This document shows, in pieces, positions 8,176 through 16,825 of a stretch of 64,000 nt of DNA; position 1 is the first letter of the stretch; each line of letters opens with the position of its first letter. This DNA is from Flavobacterium lotistagni (GTDB taxonomy: Bacteria; Bacteroidota; Bacteroidia; Flavobacteriales; Flavobacteriaceae). The notes below the pieces were generated by a model. That model was not told the origin of the DNA. It saw only the letters and a list, made by a program, of their open reading frames with translations, and ran no database searches. Location: positions 62,001 to 126,000 of the forward strand of contig NZ_JAAJBU010000005.1 of assembly GCF_011392125.1 (NCBI RefSeq). The letters are read 5' to 3'. The position numbers and the translations under genes were made by a program.

Positions 8176-9288
8176 ATGACCATTCTAAAGTATCTTTTCC
8201 TGCTTTTATTGCTCGCACTTTTTGCTACAACAGTTTATGTAGCCACACTCGACGGGAATTTTGAAGTCACGACTTCGGCAGTAATAAAATCTCCAAGAGC
8301 CACCCTTTTCAATTTCGTGAACGATTATCGCAATTGGGAAACCTTTGTTTCATGGAAGAAAGAAGATCCAAGTGCTCAATTTTTCTATCCGGGAAATACC
8401 GTTGGTAAAGGTGGTTCTTATTCTTGGAAAAGTAACGAAGGTGATGGTGATATGACGACTACAGCCATTCAAGATGGCCAATCGATTAGTCAAAAAGTAC
8501 ACTTAAGTGGCGCTGAATCTAGTTCAACTTGGGTGTTTAAAGATACCGTTGGCGGCACCAAAATTATATGGCGTTCAAAAGGAAAGATGAGCTTTAAGTA
8601 TAAAATGTATGCGTTGTTCAAAGGCGGTGCATCAGAAACTTATGAGAGCAATCAACAAAAAACTTTGGCCCAACTAGAAAAAACTTTGGCCTATGAAATT
8701 AACACATACAAAATAAAAGTTAATGGTTTGGTCAAGAAAACAGGAACTTTTTATCTGAAGCAATCTATTAACAGTAAAATTGAAAAAATTGCTTCCAATC
8801 TTCGGATTATGATTCCGAGGATGATTCGCTTTACTGAAAAAAACAAAATTACTACCACAGGCCACCCGTTTGTGATATATCACACCTATGATACCGTAAA
8901 TGGTGTCAGTAATTTGTCGGTTTGTATTCCCGTGAAAGAGGAAATTCATATTAGTGAAGGTAGTGATATGAGTTCGGGATTACTTTATCCGTTTCAAGCG
9001 GTAAAAACTACGCTCATAGGCGATTATTCTCATACCCGTGAGGCTTGGAGCAAAACTAGAGATTATCTTAAAAAAAACTACTTAACCGAAAATCTTGGAG
9101 GCACTGCATTGGAAATATACAGCACCAATATGGTTCAGGTGGCCAATCCATCGAAATGGGTTACTGAAATTTACGTTCCGATTAAAGCGCAAGCTCCGGC
9201 AGCACTTGTTAACACTGCAGCAACATCGGTTCCTCTCCCGACAACCGCACCTGTTGAAACGACAAGCCCGGAAACCAATACGCCTTAA
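8176..9288 (+). CDS. Membrane-anchored SRPBCC plus GyrI-like ligand-binding protein
   Basis: This 370 aa protein has one N-terminal transmembrane helix (about 4-26) and then an SRPBCC (START-like) domain to about residue 170, recognised by VIKSPRATLFNFVNDYRNWETFVSW. A second region (about 185-335) ends in WVTEIYVPIK and resembles the GyrI/effector-binding fold; both folds bind hydrophobic small molecules. A Pro/Thr-rich tail (residues 340-370) follows. It lies 57 bp upstream of an ECF sigma gene on the same strand and could be co-transcribed with it. Ligand and role unknown. Confidence 0.7.
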   Translation: MTILKYLFLLLLLALFATTVYVATLDGNFEVTTSAVIKSPRATLFNFVNDYRNWETFVSWKKEDPSAQFFYPGNTVGKGGSYSWKSNEGDGDMTTTAIQDGQSISQKVHLSGAESSSTWVFKDTVGGTKIIWRSKGKMSFKYKMYALFKGGASETYESNQQKTLAQLEKTLAYEINTYKIKVNGLVKKTGTFYLKQSINSKIEKIASNLRIMIPRMIRFTEKNKITTTGHPFVIYHTYDTVNGVSNLSVCIPVKEEIHISEGSDMSSGLLYPFQAVKTTLIGDYSHTREAWSKTRDYLKKNYLTENLGGTALEIYSTNMVQVANPSKWVTEIYVPIKAQAPAALVNTAATSVPLPTTAPVETTSPETNTP

Positions 9289-9345
9289 ATTTTCTCGCCC
9301 GATTAAACCATTGGTGAAAAATCGACTCCAATCGAAAAAATTGAC

Positions 9346-9885
9346 TTGGAAGAACAGGAATTCATAGCACAATTGCTCGATCCGAAAACGCAAAATGCCG
9401 CGTTTGCGAAACTCCTGAACGACTATCAGAAGCCATTATACCGTCACATCCGCAATATTGTAATCGATCACGACGATGCTGACGATGTTCTACAAAACAC
9501 TTTTGTAAAAGTTTTCCGTCACCTTCAAAACTTCAAAGGTGAAAGCAAACTATTTTCTTGGGTATATCGGATTGCAACAAATGAAGCGATTACTTTCATC
9601 AACAGGAAAAACAAACAAACCAAAATTACAAGCCAGGATTTGCAAAGCAGATTGGTTGAAAACCTTAAAGCAGATCAGTATTTTGACGGTAACGACATCC
9701 AGATCAAATTACAAAAAGCCATAGCCACGCTGCCGCAGAAACAACAACTCGTTTTCAAGATGCGGTATTACGAAGAAATTAAATACGAAGATATGTCGGA
9801 GATATTAGGCACTTCTACCGGAGCATTAAAAGCGTCTTACCACCATGCGGTAAAGAAGATTGAAAATTATATAACCGGACATTAA
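9346..9885 (+). CDS. ECF-type RNA polymerase sigma factor
   Basis: This 179 aa sigma-70 family ECF factor has region 2 (YRHIRNIVIDHDDADDVLQNTFVKVFRHL near residues 32-60, with the DDADDVLQ polymerase-binding core), the GESKLFSWVYRIATNEAI helix, and region 4 from about 125 (LPQKQQLVFKMRYYEE followed by the helix-turn-helix of SEILGTSTGALKASYHHAVKKI). No ATG is available at a sensible place; TTG at 9346 is the best start, though a slightly longer product is possible. The next two genes look like its membrane partner and periplasmic sensor. Confidence 0.9.
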   Translation: MEEQEFIAQLLDPKTQNAAFAKLLNDYQKPLYRHIRNIVIDHDDADDVLQNTFVKVFRHLQNFKGESKLFSWVYRIATNEAITFINRKNKQTKITSQDLQSRLVENLKADQYFDGNDIQIKLQKAIATLPQKQQLVFKMRYYEEIKYEDMSEILGTSTGALKASYHHAVKKIENYITGH

Positions 9886-9915
9886 ACCCAACTATGCTAA
9901 ATTTGTCATACGACC

Positions 9916-10329
9916 ATGAAAACATTTAAACTTGATGAGCATCCCAAAATAACCTCGGGTTTTAAAATTCCTGATGGTTACTTTGACGGTCTGCAAGAGA
10001 AAATCCAGCAAAAAATTGATCATGAGCCTACTCCGGTGATTGCTTTGCATTCGAACAAAAAAACTTGGATTTGGGCCGCAGCCGCAGTACTGATAATTGC
10101 CACCGGGATTCCGTTGGCGAATTACCTCAGTCAACCGAATGTAGAAATCGATTCAACCACCTTAGAAAATTACTTGGTACGCCATACTGAAATTAGTAAT
10201 GAAGATATCGTCGAGCTCATGGACGATGAAGAAATAGCCAAAATCCGCGTTGATATGAAACTTGAAGACCGCGAACTTGAGGAAGCATTGAGTGGTGTAA
10301 ATACCATAGAAGATTGTTTAATTAACTAA
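9916..10329 (+). CDS. Single-pass membrane protein, probable anti-sigma partner
   Basis: This 137 aa protein has a soluble N terminus containing FKIPDGYFDGLQEKI, one transmembrane helix (about residues 49-71, WIWAAAAVLIIATGIPLA) and an acidic C-terminal region. The GYF-type motif and single helix are common in small membrane proteins encoded right after ECF sigma factors in Bacteroidota. It sits 30 bp after the sigma gene and 12 bp before a CpxP-like periplasmic gene. The anti-sigma role is inferred from context; no zinc-finger anti-sigma motif (HxxxCxxC) is present. Confidence 0.7.
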   Translation: MKTFKLDEHPKITSGFKIPDGYFDGLQEKIQQKIDHEPTPVIALHSNKKTWIWAAAAVLIIATGIPLANYLSQPNVEIDSTTLENYLVRHTEISNEDIVELMDDEEIAKIRVDMKLEDRELEEALSGVNTIEDCLIN

Positions 10330-10341
10330 AGAAACAACCCG

Positions 10342-10794
10342 ATGAAAACCTATAAAATCATATTACCTTTTTTACTTTTAATCAGCACTTTCGGATTTTC
10401 GCAAGGGCATATGAAACAACAAAAAGAAAAAATCAAAGCGCTTAAGGTGGCGTATATCACCGAAGAATTACAACTCACTTCAGAAGAAGCTGCTAAATTT
10501 TGGCCACTTTACAACGCATTCGACGACAAGCAAAAAGAATTCAAACAAGAAAAAAGACGGGCCTATCTAGACAGAATGGACGGCACGGAAATTAACAAAC
10601 TAACCGACAAAGAAGCTACCGCCATGTTGAGCCAAATAGAAAATAATGAAGAAGAACTTTACCAGCTCAGAAAAAGATTCGTCGCCAGCCTCAAAGGCGT
10701 GATTCCGGCCATTAAAATCATCAAACTCAAAAAAGCTGAAGAAGGCTTTAATCGGAAACTACTGCAACAGTATCGCAACAAATTTAAAGACTAA
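10342..10794 (+). CDS. Periplasmic CpxP/Spy-like sensor protein
   Basis: This 150 aa protein has a signal peptide ending near FSQG. The mature part is an almost continuous charged helix with LTSEEAAKFWPLYNAFDDKQ at about 40-60, a variant of the LTxxQ region of CpxP/Spy chaperones and of flavobacterial proteins annotated as sensor of ECF-type sigma factor. It would bind misfolded envelope proteins or metals and feed back on the sigma factor system upstream. It is the last gene of the sigma operon and is followed by a strong terminator. Confidence 0.8.
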   Translation: MKTYKIILPFLLLISTFGFSQGHMKQQKEKIKALKVAYITEELQLTSEEAAKFWPLYNAFDDKQKEFKQEKRRAYLDRMDGTEINKLTDKEATAMLSQIENNEEELYQLRKRFVASLKGVIPAIKIIKLKKAEEGFNRKLLQQYRNKFKD

Positions 10795-10803
10795 TTAAAC
10801 TAA

Positions 10804-10831
10804 AAGACCGCAATCAACAGCGGTTTTTTTT
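10804..10831 (+). terminator. Terminator of the ECF sigma operon
   Basis: ACCGC pairs with GCGGT (loop AATCAACA) and an eight-T run follows. Confidence 0.85.
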
Positions 10832-10979
10832 CTGGCTAACGCAAGTATATTCAAGCAATTCTGACTATTAACATAAAATTATAACCTCACAAAAAAAGCG
10901 CTGGCACAGTAATTGGAATTCCGAACAAAACAATCATCTCAACTACGATTGTTGCAGTATTAATCAAAACCTCACCGTC

Positions 10980-12257
10980 ATGAAAACCAAAACTATTTTT
11001 CTCGCTTGCACTTTGTTTCTGACCTGCGGAATCTTCGCCCAAGATCGCACCACAGTCAATGCCATGAGTTCAGAAATCAGCGATAATCTTGACCTTCGCG
11101 CCATTGCCTCTATTTTTGGTCAGGCCAAGAATCTCGAAGATTTTGAAAGACAACTCAACGATCCGCAAACCCAGCTTTCGAATCTCGACCTTAATGATGA
11201 TAATCAGGTAGATTATCTTAGAGTCATTGAATCTGCTGAAAAAAATACACACCTGATTATTGTTCAAGCGGTTTTAGGAAAAGATCTTTTTCAGGATGTA
11301 GCTACCATCGAAGTAGAGAAAGACCGTAACAATAAAGTACGAGTTCAAGTAGTGGGTGATGTTTATATGTACGGAGACAATTATATTTACGAACCCGTTT
11401 ATGTAACTGTTCCTGTGATATACAATACTTTTTGGGTGCCGCGCTATCGTCCGTATTGTTCGGCTTGGTATTGGGGATATTACCCAACTTATTATTACGC
11501 TTGGACTCCGTTTCCGGTTTTTAGATACCGCCACCACATTAATATCCACATCAATTTTCACAACCATTACAATTACGTAACTACACGAAGCTGCACTAGG
11601 GCTTATGCCTTACACCGGCCATTAAGAGCCAACTATTGTGAGAGAACTTATCCAACCAGAGCTTTCGCTTACCGCAACAATACTGTCAAGAACAGTTATG
11701 AGTTGAATCAGACCAGACAAATTAAGAACGTGCGTTATCCTAACGACGTAGCTTATACCAATACAACGAAAGGAAGAAATCCTGACCCGATCAAACAAAG
11801 TACAAGAACTGAGAATCATTCTGGCACAAGAACCAATTCTGCGAATTTTGACCCTATCAGACAAAGTCCTAGAAATGAAGGTTCTTATCAAAATACAAGA
11901 ACCAACGAGCCTGTAAAACTAAGCACCAGAAATGAGGGTTCTTATCAAAGCACGAGAACCAACGAACCTATAAAACTAAGCACCAGAACAGAAGTATACG
12001 GAACTCGAAATCAAGAACCAATCAAACAAAATACAAGATATGAAACTAGTCAAATCGGAAGGCAAAAACCTGATCGCGACACCAGAACCAATAACCAAAC
12101 TAATAACGGCGAGCGTACCAGAGGAATTTCAACTCCGAAGTTCGAAACAGGAAATTCCACAAGCCACACCTCAAGAGTTTACAACTCTGGAAACATCGGT
12201 AGAGAAAATTCACCACGCGGCGAAAGAACTTCAAACAACGAACGAAGAAGCCGTTAG
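10980..12257 (+). CDS. Secreted low-complexity protein with Arg/Asn-rich repeats
   Basis: This 425 aa protein has a signal peptide (cleavage near GIFAQ) and a folded N-terminal part (about 25-145). An aromatic/His-rich segment (about 150-200) with YYWGYYPTYYYAW and HHINIHINFHNHYNY comes next. A long Arg/Asn/Thr/Ser-rich tail follows, with imperfect units such as TRTNEPVKLSTRNEGSYQ. Two units repeat exactly at a 57 bp (19 codon) period. The tail is strongly basic and disordered. The aromatic/His segment might bind metals or surfaces. It is monocistronic, flanked by terminators and close to the sigma operon, which might control it. No named family; function unknown. Confidence 0.7.
   Translation: MKTKTIFLACTLFLTCGIFAQDRTTVNAMSSEISDNLDLRAIASIFGQAKNLEDFERQLNDPQTQLSNLDLNDDNQVDYLRVIESAEKNTHLIIVQAVLGKDLFQDVATIEVEKDRNNKVRVQVVGDVYMYGDNYIYEPVYVTVPVIYNTFWVPRYRPYCSAWYWGYYPTYYYAWTPFPVFRYRHHINIHINFHNHYNYVTTRSCTRAYALHRPLRANYCERTYPTRAFAYRNNTVKNSYELNQTRQIKNVRYPNDVAYTNTTKGRNPDPIKQSTRTENHSGTRTNSANFDPIRQSPRNEGSYQNTRTNEPVKLSTRNEGSYQSTRTNEPIKLSTRTEVYGTRNQEPIKQNTRYETSQIGRQKPDRDTRTNNQTNNGERTRGISTPKFETGNSTSHTSRVYNSGNIGRENSPRGERTSNNERRSR
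11879..11992 (+). repeat. Tandem 57 bp in-frame repeat
   Basis: Two near-identical 57 bp units begin with GGTTCTTATCAAA at about 11879 and 11936. They encode GSYQ-TRTNEP-KLSTR. More diverged units lie on both sides (about 11777-12050). The repeat keeps the reading frame, so length variation would change the tail without breaking the gene. Confidence 0.8.
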
Positions 12258-12278
12258 ATAATCCAAGATTCTAATTCT

Positions 12279-12308
12279 AAAACACTGCTCAATGCGGTGT
12301 TTTTTTAT
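12279..12308 (+). terminator. Terminator of the repeat-protein gene
   Basis: AACACTGC pairs with GCGGTGTT (one G-T pair) around TCAAT, followed by a T run. Confidence 0.8.
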
Positions 12309-12355
12309 TTCAGAAAAATACTGTTACTGTGACCTTGCTAAAAATAAATGCCGTT

Positions 12356-12389
12356 TTGTAAAAAATATGTATTTATAATAGTAAATTTG
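12356..12389 (+). promoter_or_regulatory. kup promoter
   Basis: TTG (12356-12358) is followed after 23 nt by TAAATTTG (12382-12389), an exact -7 box. The ATG is 26 nt further on. Confidence 0.7.
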
Positions 12390-12414
12390 TCCTCTTTTTT
12401 TAAAAGCTTTTTAT

Positions 12415-14376
12415 ATGAGCGCGCAACATCACGGTCTTCACAGTAAACTCACCTTTGCAGGTTTATTGATTACACTAGGGATTATTTACGGCGATATTGG
12501 TACTTCCCCGCTCTACGTAATGAAGGCCATCATTGGAACACATGCCATTAGTTCCGATGTTGTACTCGGCGGAATTTCCTGTATTTTTTGGACGCTTACT
12601 TTACAAACCACCATCAAATACGTACTAATTACCTTAAGTGCTGACAACCACGGCGAAGGCGGAATTTTTGCCTTATATGCACTGGTCAAAAGAACTAAAG
12701 TAAGATGGCTCATTATTCCGGCAATTATTGGCGGTAGCGCACTTTTAGCCGATGGAATTATTACACCGCCGATTTCAGTTTCTTCAGCAGTAGAAGGAAT
12801 TCGTACCTTTTATCCGGATATCAATACAGTACCGATTGTTATCGGAATTTTATTTGCCTTGTTTTACATTCAGCAATTTGGCACCAAACTCGTTGGAAAG
12901 TTTTTTGCTCCGTTGATGTTACTTTGGTTTGGCATGTTAGGCGTACTAGGAATACTTCAAATAGCTGATCATCCTGAGGTATTCAAAGCCATCAACCCTT
13001 ATTATGCTTATCATTTGCTAACAATTCACCCGGAAGGGTTTTATGTGTTGGGTTTTGTCTTTCTCTGTACAACCGGAGCCGAAGCTCTGTACTCAGATAT
13101 GGGGCATTGCGGTAGAAAAAACATTCGTATCAGTTGGATTTTTGTCAAAACCACGCTCGTTTTGAATTACTTCGGACAAGCCGCTTACCTAATCCAACAC
13201 GAAGGTCAAACTTTATTAGGGTTGGGTGGCAAGAATGGCAATCCATTTTACCTGATTATGGCTGATTGGTTCCAACCAATTGGAATCGTCATCGCGACTA
13301 TTGCAGCAATTATAGCATCTCAAGCCCTAATTAGTGGCTCGTTTACTTTAATTAACGAAGCCATGCGATTGAATTTCTGGCCGAAAGTTAAAATCAAATA
13401 CCCCACTGAATTGAAAGGTCAGCTTTATATTCCGTCAATCAATTGGTTATTATTGGCTGGTTGTATCATGGTTGTTTTACATTTCGAGGAATCAAGCAAC
13501 ATGGAAGCCGCTTATGGCTTAGCTATCGTGCTGTGCATGATTATGACTACTTTGCTGCTGAACTATTACATGATTATCAAAAGGGTTTCTTGGTATTTTA
13601 TCGCGCCTATTATCCTAGTTTATGTCGTTCTTGAATTTAGCTTTTTGGTCGCCAACTTGAAGAAATTCACCCATGGCGGATATGTCACTTTGTTCATTGC
13701 CTGTATCCTTATCGGTATTATGGCTACTTGGTTCCGCGCCAAGAAAATCAGCAAGATGTACACTAAAATCGTCAAAATCGATGACTATAAAAAAGTACTT
13801 GCCGAACTTAGCGTCGATTTATCTATCCCAAAATATGCCACCCATTTGGTTTATATGACTAATGCAGGCCGGATTGACGAGATCGAAGAAAAGGTCATGT
13901 ATTCGATTTTGCAGAAAAGACCCAAACGTGCCGATATTTATTGGTTTGTGCATGTGAATATTCTCAGCGAGCCATACAAAACCGAATATAAAGTCACCGA
14001 AATTGTTAAAGACGACGTGTTCCGAATCGATTTCAACTTAGGTTTCCGCGAACCAACGAAAATCAATCTGATGTTCAAAGAAGTCTTGCGCGATATGGTA
14101 AAAAAAGGCGAAGTAGATGTAACCAGCCGTTACGAATCGCTCAGTAAAAACAATATCATTGGCGACTTTAAATTTGTGCTTTCCGAAAAATTCCTGTCCA
14201 ATGACAGTGATATGCGTTGGGACGAGAAAATCATCATGAACACTTACTTCTTCATCAAAAAACTGAGTTTGTCTGAAGAAAAAGCGTTTGGCCTTGACAG
14301 CAGTTCGGTGAAAATTGAAAAATTCCCGATGGTACTGCATCCGCCAGAAAAAATGTGCCTCACTCGCATCAATTAA
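12415..14376 (+). CDS. kup: Kup family potassium uptake protein
   Basis: This 653 aa protein couples K+ import to protons across the inner membrane. The N-terminal Kup signature GIIYGDIGTSPLYVMKAI is present near residue 20, followed by LSADNHGEGGIFALYALVK. About twelve transmembrane helices run to residue 440, and a soluble C-terminal domain follows (about 450-653), as in all Kup proteins. The length is normal. It has its own promoter; an rRNA methyltransferase gene follows 31 bp later on the same strand without an obvious terminator, so read-through is likely. Confidence 0.95.
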   Translation: MSAQHHGLHSKLTFAGLLITLGIIYGDIGTSPLYVMKAIIGTHAISSDVVLGGISCIFWTLTLQTTIKYVLITLSADNHGEGGIFALYALVKRTKVRWLIIPAIIGGSALLADGIITPPISVSSAVEGIRTFYPDINTVPIVIGILFALFYIQQFGTKLVGKFFAPLMLLWFGMLGVLGILQIADHPEVFKAINPYYAYHLLTIHPEGFYVLGFVFLCTTGAEALYSDMGHCGRKNIRISWIFVKTTLVLNYFGQAAYLIQHEGQTLLGLGGKNGNPFYLIMADWFQPIGIVIATIAAIIASQALISGSFTLINEAMRLNFWPKVKIKYPTELKGQLYIPSINWLLLAGCIMVVLHFEESSNMEAAYGLAIVLCMIMTTLLLNYYMIIKRVSWYFIAPIILVYVVLEFSFLVANLKKFTHGGYVTLFIACILIGIMATWFRAKKISKMYTKIVKIDDYKKVLAELSVDLSIPKYATHLVYMTNAGRIDEIEEKVMYSILQKRPKRADIYWFVHVNILSEPYKTEYKVTEIVKDDVFRIDFNLGFREPTKINLMFKEVLRDMVKKGEVDVTSRYESLSKNNIIGDFKFVLSEKFLSNDSDMRWDEKIIMNTYFFIKKLSLSEEKAFGLDSSSVKIEKFPMVLHPPEKMCLTRIN

Positions 14377-14407
14377 AAAATATGACCCGTTGCGGTTATA
14401 AATTCCC

Positions 14408-15625
14408 ATGAGATTACACCGAAATTTAGTTTATACCACGATTGATTCGCTGCATGCGATTTTCAACGAAGGTGAATATGCCGACAAAGTCGTAGCGCGC
14501 GCCTTGAAAAAAGACAAACGCTGGGGCAGTTCCGACCGTAAATTCGTAGCTGAAACCATCTATGAAATCGTACGTTGGAAACGACTCTATGCTGAAATTG
14601 CTGAAGTTAAAGAACCCTATGACCGCGATGATTTATGGCGGATGTTTGCTGTTTGGGCCGTACTTCGAGGTTACCCGATTCCCGATTGGCGTCAACTTGA
14701 AGGCACTCCGCAACGCAAAATTAAAGGTCGTTTTGACGAGTTGTCGAAAATCCGCACATTCCGCGAATCGATTCCGGATTGGATGGACGCTTTGGGAGTA
14801 AAAGAACTCGGTGAAGCCGTCTGGACTAAAGAAATTGCGGCCCAGAATCAGCCAGCCAAAGTAATCCTGCGCGTGAATACTTTAAAGACCACCAAAGAAA
14901 AACTTCGGGCCATTTTGATGGATTTGAATATTGAAACCGAATTCCTTAAAGAACAACCCGATGCGCTGGTGTTAAAAGAGCGCGCTAACGTGTTTTTAAC
15001 AGAAGCTTTCAAAGAAGGATTGTTCGAAGTGCAGGATGCGAATTCACAATTGGTGGCGGCTTATCTCGATGTAAAACCTGGCATGCGAGTCGTTGATACT
15101 TGCGCCGGAGCAGGCGGAAAAACCTTGCACATTGCCTCGCTCATGCAAAACAAAGGGCAACTTATCGCAATGGATTTGTATGAGAGTAAGCTCAAGCAAT
15201 TGAAACTTCGGGCGAAAAGAAACGGCGCTTTCAACATCGAATACCGCATTATCGACTCCACCAAAGTCATCAAGAAACTGCATGAAAAAGCAGATCGGGT
15301 GCTTATTGACGCACCTTGTAGCGGCCTGGGCGTACTGAAAAGAAACCCTGATGCCAAATGGAAACTGCAGCCTGAGTTTATTGATAACATCCGCAAAGTA
15401 CAATCAGAAGTGCTGGAAAGCTACTCTAGAATTGTAAAGCCCGGCGGAAAGCTGGTTTACGCCACATGTTCAGTCTTACCTTCTGAAAATCAGGAGCAAA
15501 TTATGCGTTTCTTAACAACCGAAACCGGCAAAAAATTTACCTTTGTCAAAGATTCTAAAATACTCGCCTCAGACTCTGGATTTGACGGGTTTTACATGGC
15601 CCTTCTAGAAAGAAATACCATTTAA
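14408..15625 (+). CDS. RsmB/NOP2-type RNA (cytosine-5) methyltransferase
   Basis: This 405 aa SAM-dependent methyltransferase has an N-terminal NusB-like helical region and then a catalytic domain: SAM motif VVDTCAGAGGKTLHIASL, the DAPCSGLGVLKRNPDAKW motif IV, and motif VI YATCSVLPSENQEQI. The two catalytic cysteines (in APCSG and ATCSV) are present. The family methylates C5 of cytosine in rRNA, most often C967 of 16S rRNA for RsmB. It is shorter than E. coli RsmB and the exact target base is uncertain. The next gene starts 12 bp later. Confidence 0.88.
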   Translation: MRLHRNLVYTTIDSLHAIFNEGEYADKVVARALKKDKRWGSSDRKFVAETIYEIVRWKRLYAEIAEVKEPYDRDDLWRMFAVWAVLRGYPIPDWRQLEGTPQRKIKGRFDELSKIRTFRESIPDWMDALGVKELGEAVWTKEIAAQNQPAKVILRVNTLKTTKEKLRAILMDLNIETEFLKEQPDALVLKERANVFLTEAFKEGLFEVQDANSQLVAAYLDVKPGMRVVDTCAGAGGKTLHIASLMQNKGQLIAMDLYESKLKQLKLRAKRNGAFNIEYRIIDSTKVIKKLHEKADRVLIDAPCSGLGVLKRNPDAKWKLQPEFIDNIRKVQSEVLESYSRIVKPGGKLVYATCSVLPSENQEQIMRFLTTETGKKFTFVKDSKILASDSGFDGFYMALLERNTI

Positions 15626-15637
15626 CATTTACCTACT

Positions 15638-16717
15638 ATGAAAAAAATCTATTTTTTACTGACCCTTTTGTGCGCTACTGTGGCCTTGGCCCAACCTCCA
15701 GCAGGTTATTACAATACAGCTACCGGAACTGGTTACACACTAAAAACGCAATTGTTCAACATCATCAATGACCATAACGATCGAGGTTACTCTGGGCTTT
15801 ATACCACTTATCTGACTTCGGATAAGGATTTTTTCTATGAGAATGACGGAACGATGCTCGATTTATACACTGAAAATCCAACTGGGTCGGAATGCGCTTT
15901 TACTTACGGCACCGGTCAAGACGATGGCACGCTCGGCAACAACGAATGCGAAAGATATAACCGCGAACACTTGGTTCCGCAATCTGTTTTCTCTGCTGCC
16001 ACACCGATGTATTCGGATGCCCATTTCGTATTGCCGTCAGACAAACATGTCAATGCCCAAAGAGGTGATTTGCCTTTCGGTAAAGTGAACAACGCCAACT
16101 GGACTTCTGTTAATGGAAGCAAACGCGGTTCAAACCTTAATTCAGGTTATTCTGAAGGATATTCGGCTACGGTTTTTGAACCAATTGATGAATTCAAGGG
16201 TGATATCGCCCGTTGCTTATTGTATTTTGCCACACGTTATGAAGACGTGGTTGCCGGCTATTCATACGTAATGTTCAACGGAACAAGCAACCAAGTTTTT
16301 TCGCAACCTTTCTTAAATATTTTGCTTACTTGGAACGCGATTGACCCCGTGAGCCAAAGAGAAATTACGCGAAACAATGCAATTTACGCCCGACAAGGCA
16401 ACCGAAATCCATTTATTGACAACAACACTTATGTAACTCGAATCTGGGGTGCGCCTTTAGCCACCGACAATTTTGAAGCTTTGACTGCAGTAAGTGTTTT
16501 CCCTAATCCGACGAACAATCATCAAGTGACCATTAGCGGAGTTTCTGAAATCGAGAACCTTGAATTGTATGCGGTCAGTGGCCAATTGGTTCGCAAAATA
16601 GAACATCCAGAATTTCAAAACAATGCCTATACGCTGGAGAATTTGCCCTCTGGTTTCTATTTGTTGAAGATCACTACTGCCAATAAATCGGTTGTGAAAA
16701 AGTTGATGGTGAATTAA
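15638..16717 (+). CDS. Secreted endonuclease I with type IX sorting domain
   Basis: This 359 aa protein has a signal peptide (end near ALAQP) and an endonuclease I domain to about residue 275. It carries the nuclease core CERYNREHLVPQSVF (catalytic His in NREH) and the later SDAHFVLPSDKHVNAQRGDLPFG, plus a GNRNPFIDN block. The last 75 residues (VSVFPNPTNNHQVTISG ... LPSGFYLLKITTANKSVVKKLMVN) form a type A type IX secretion C-terminal domain, so the enzyme is exported to the surface or medium. It would cut extracellular DNA or RNA for phosphate and nucleosides, which could feed the purine-degradation locus in this window. Confidence 0.92.
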   Translation: MKKIYFLLTLLCATVALAQPPAGYYNTATGTGYTLKTQLFNIINDHNDRGYSGLYTTYLTSDKDFFYENDGTMLDLYTENPTGSECAFTYGTGQDDGTLGNNECERYNREHLVPQSVFSAATPMYSDAHFVLPSDKHVNAQRGDLPFGKVNNANWTSVNGSKRGSNLNSGYSEGYSATVFEPIDEFKGDIARCLLYFATRYEDVVAGYSYVMFNGTSNQVFSQPFLNILLTWNAIDPVSQREITRNNAIYARQGNRNPFIDNNTYVTRIWGAPLATDNFEALTAVSVFPNPTNNHQVTISGVSEIENLELYAVSGQLVRKIEHPEFQNNAYTLENLPSGFYLLKITTANKSVVKKLMVN

Positions 16718-16740
16718 AAAGACAACCATTTTTATCATAG

Positions 16741-16769
16741 ATGCTTCCCGCAACGGAGGCATTTTTTTT
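16741..16769 (+). terminator. Terminator between the two endonuclease genes
   Basis: ATGCTTCC pairs with GGAGGCAT (one G-T pair), followed by an eight-T run. TACTTTTA just downstream (16801-16808) is a candidate -7 box for the second gene. Confidence 0.8.
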
Positions 16770-16825
16770 ATCTCAAGTTCATGATATCTACTAAACTGAC
16801 TACTTTTACCAATAAAAGACTGACT

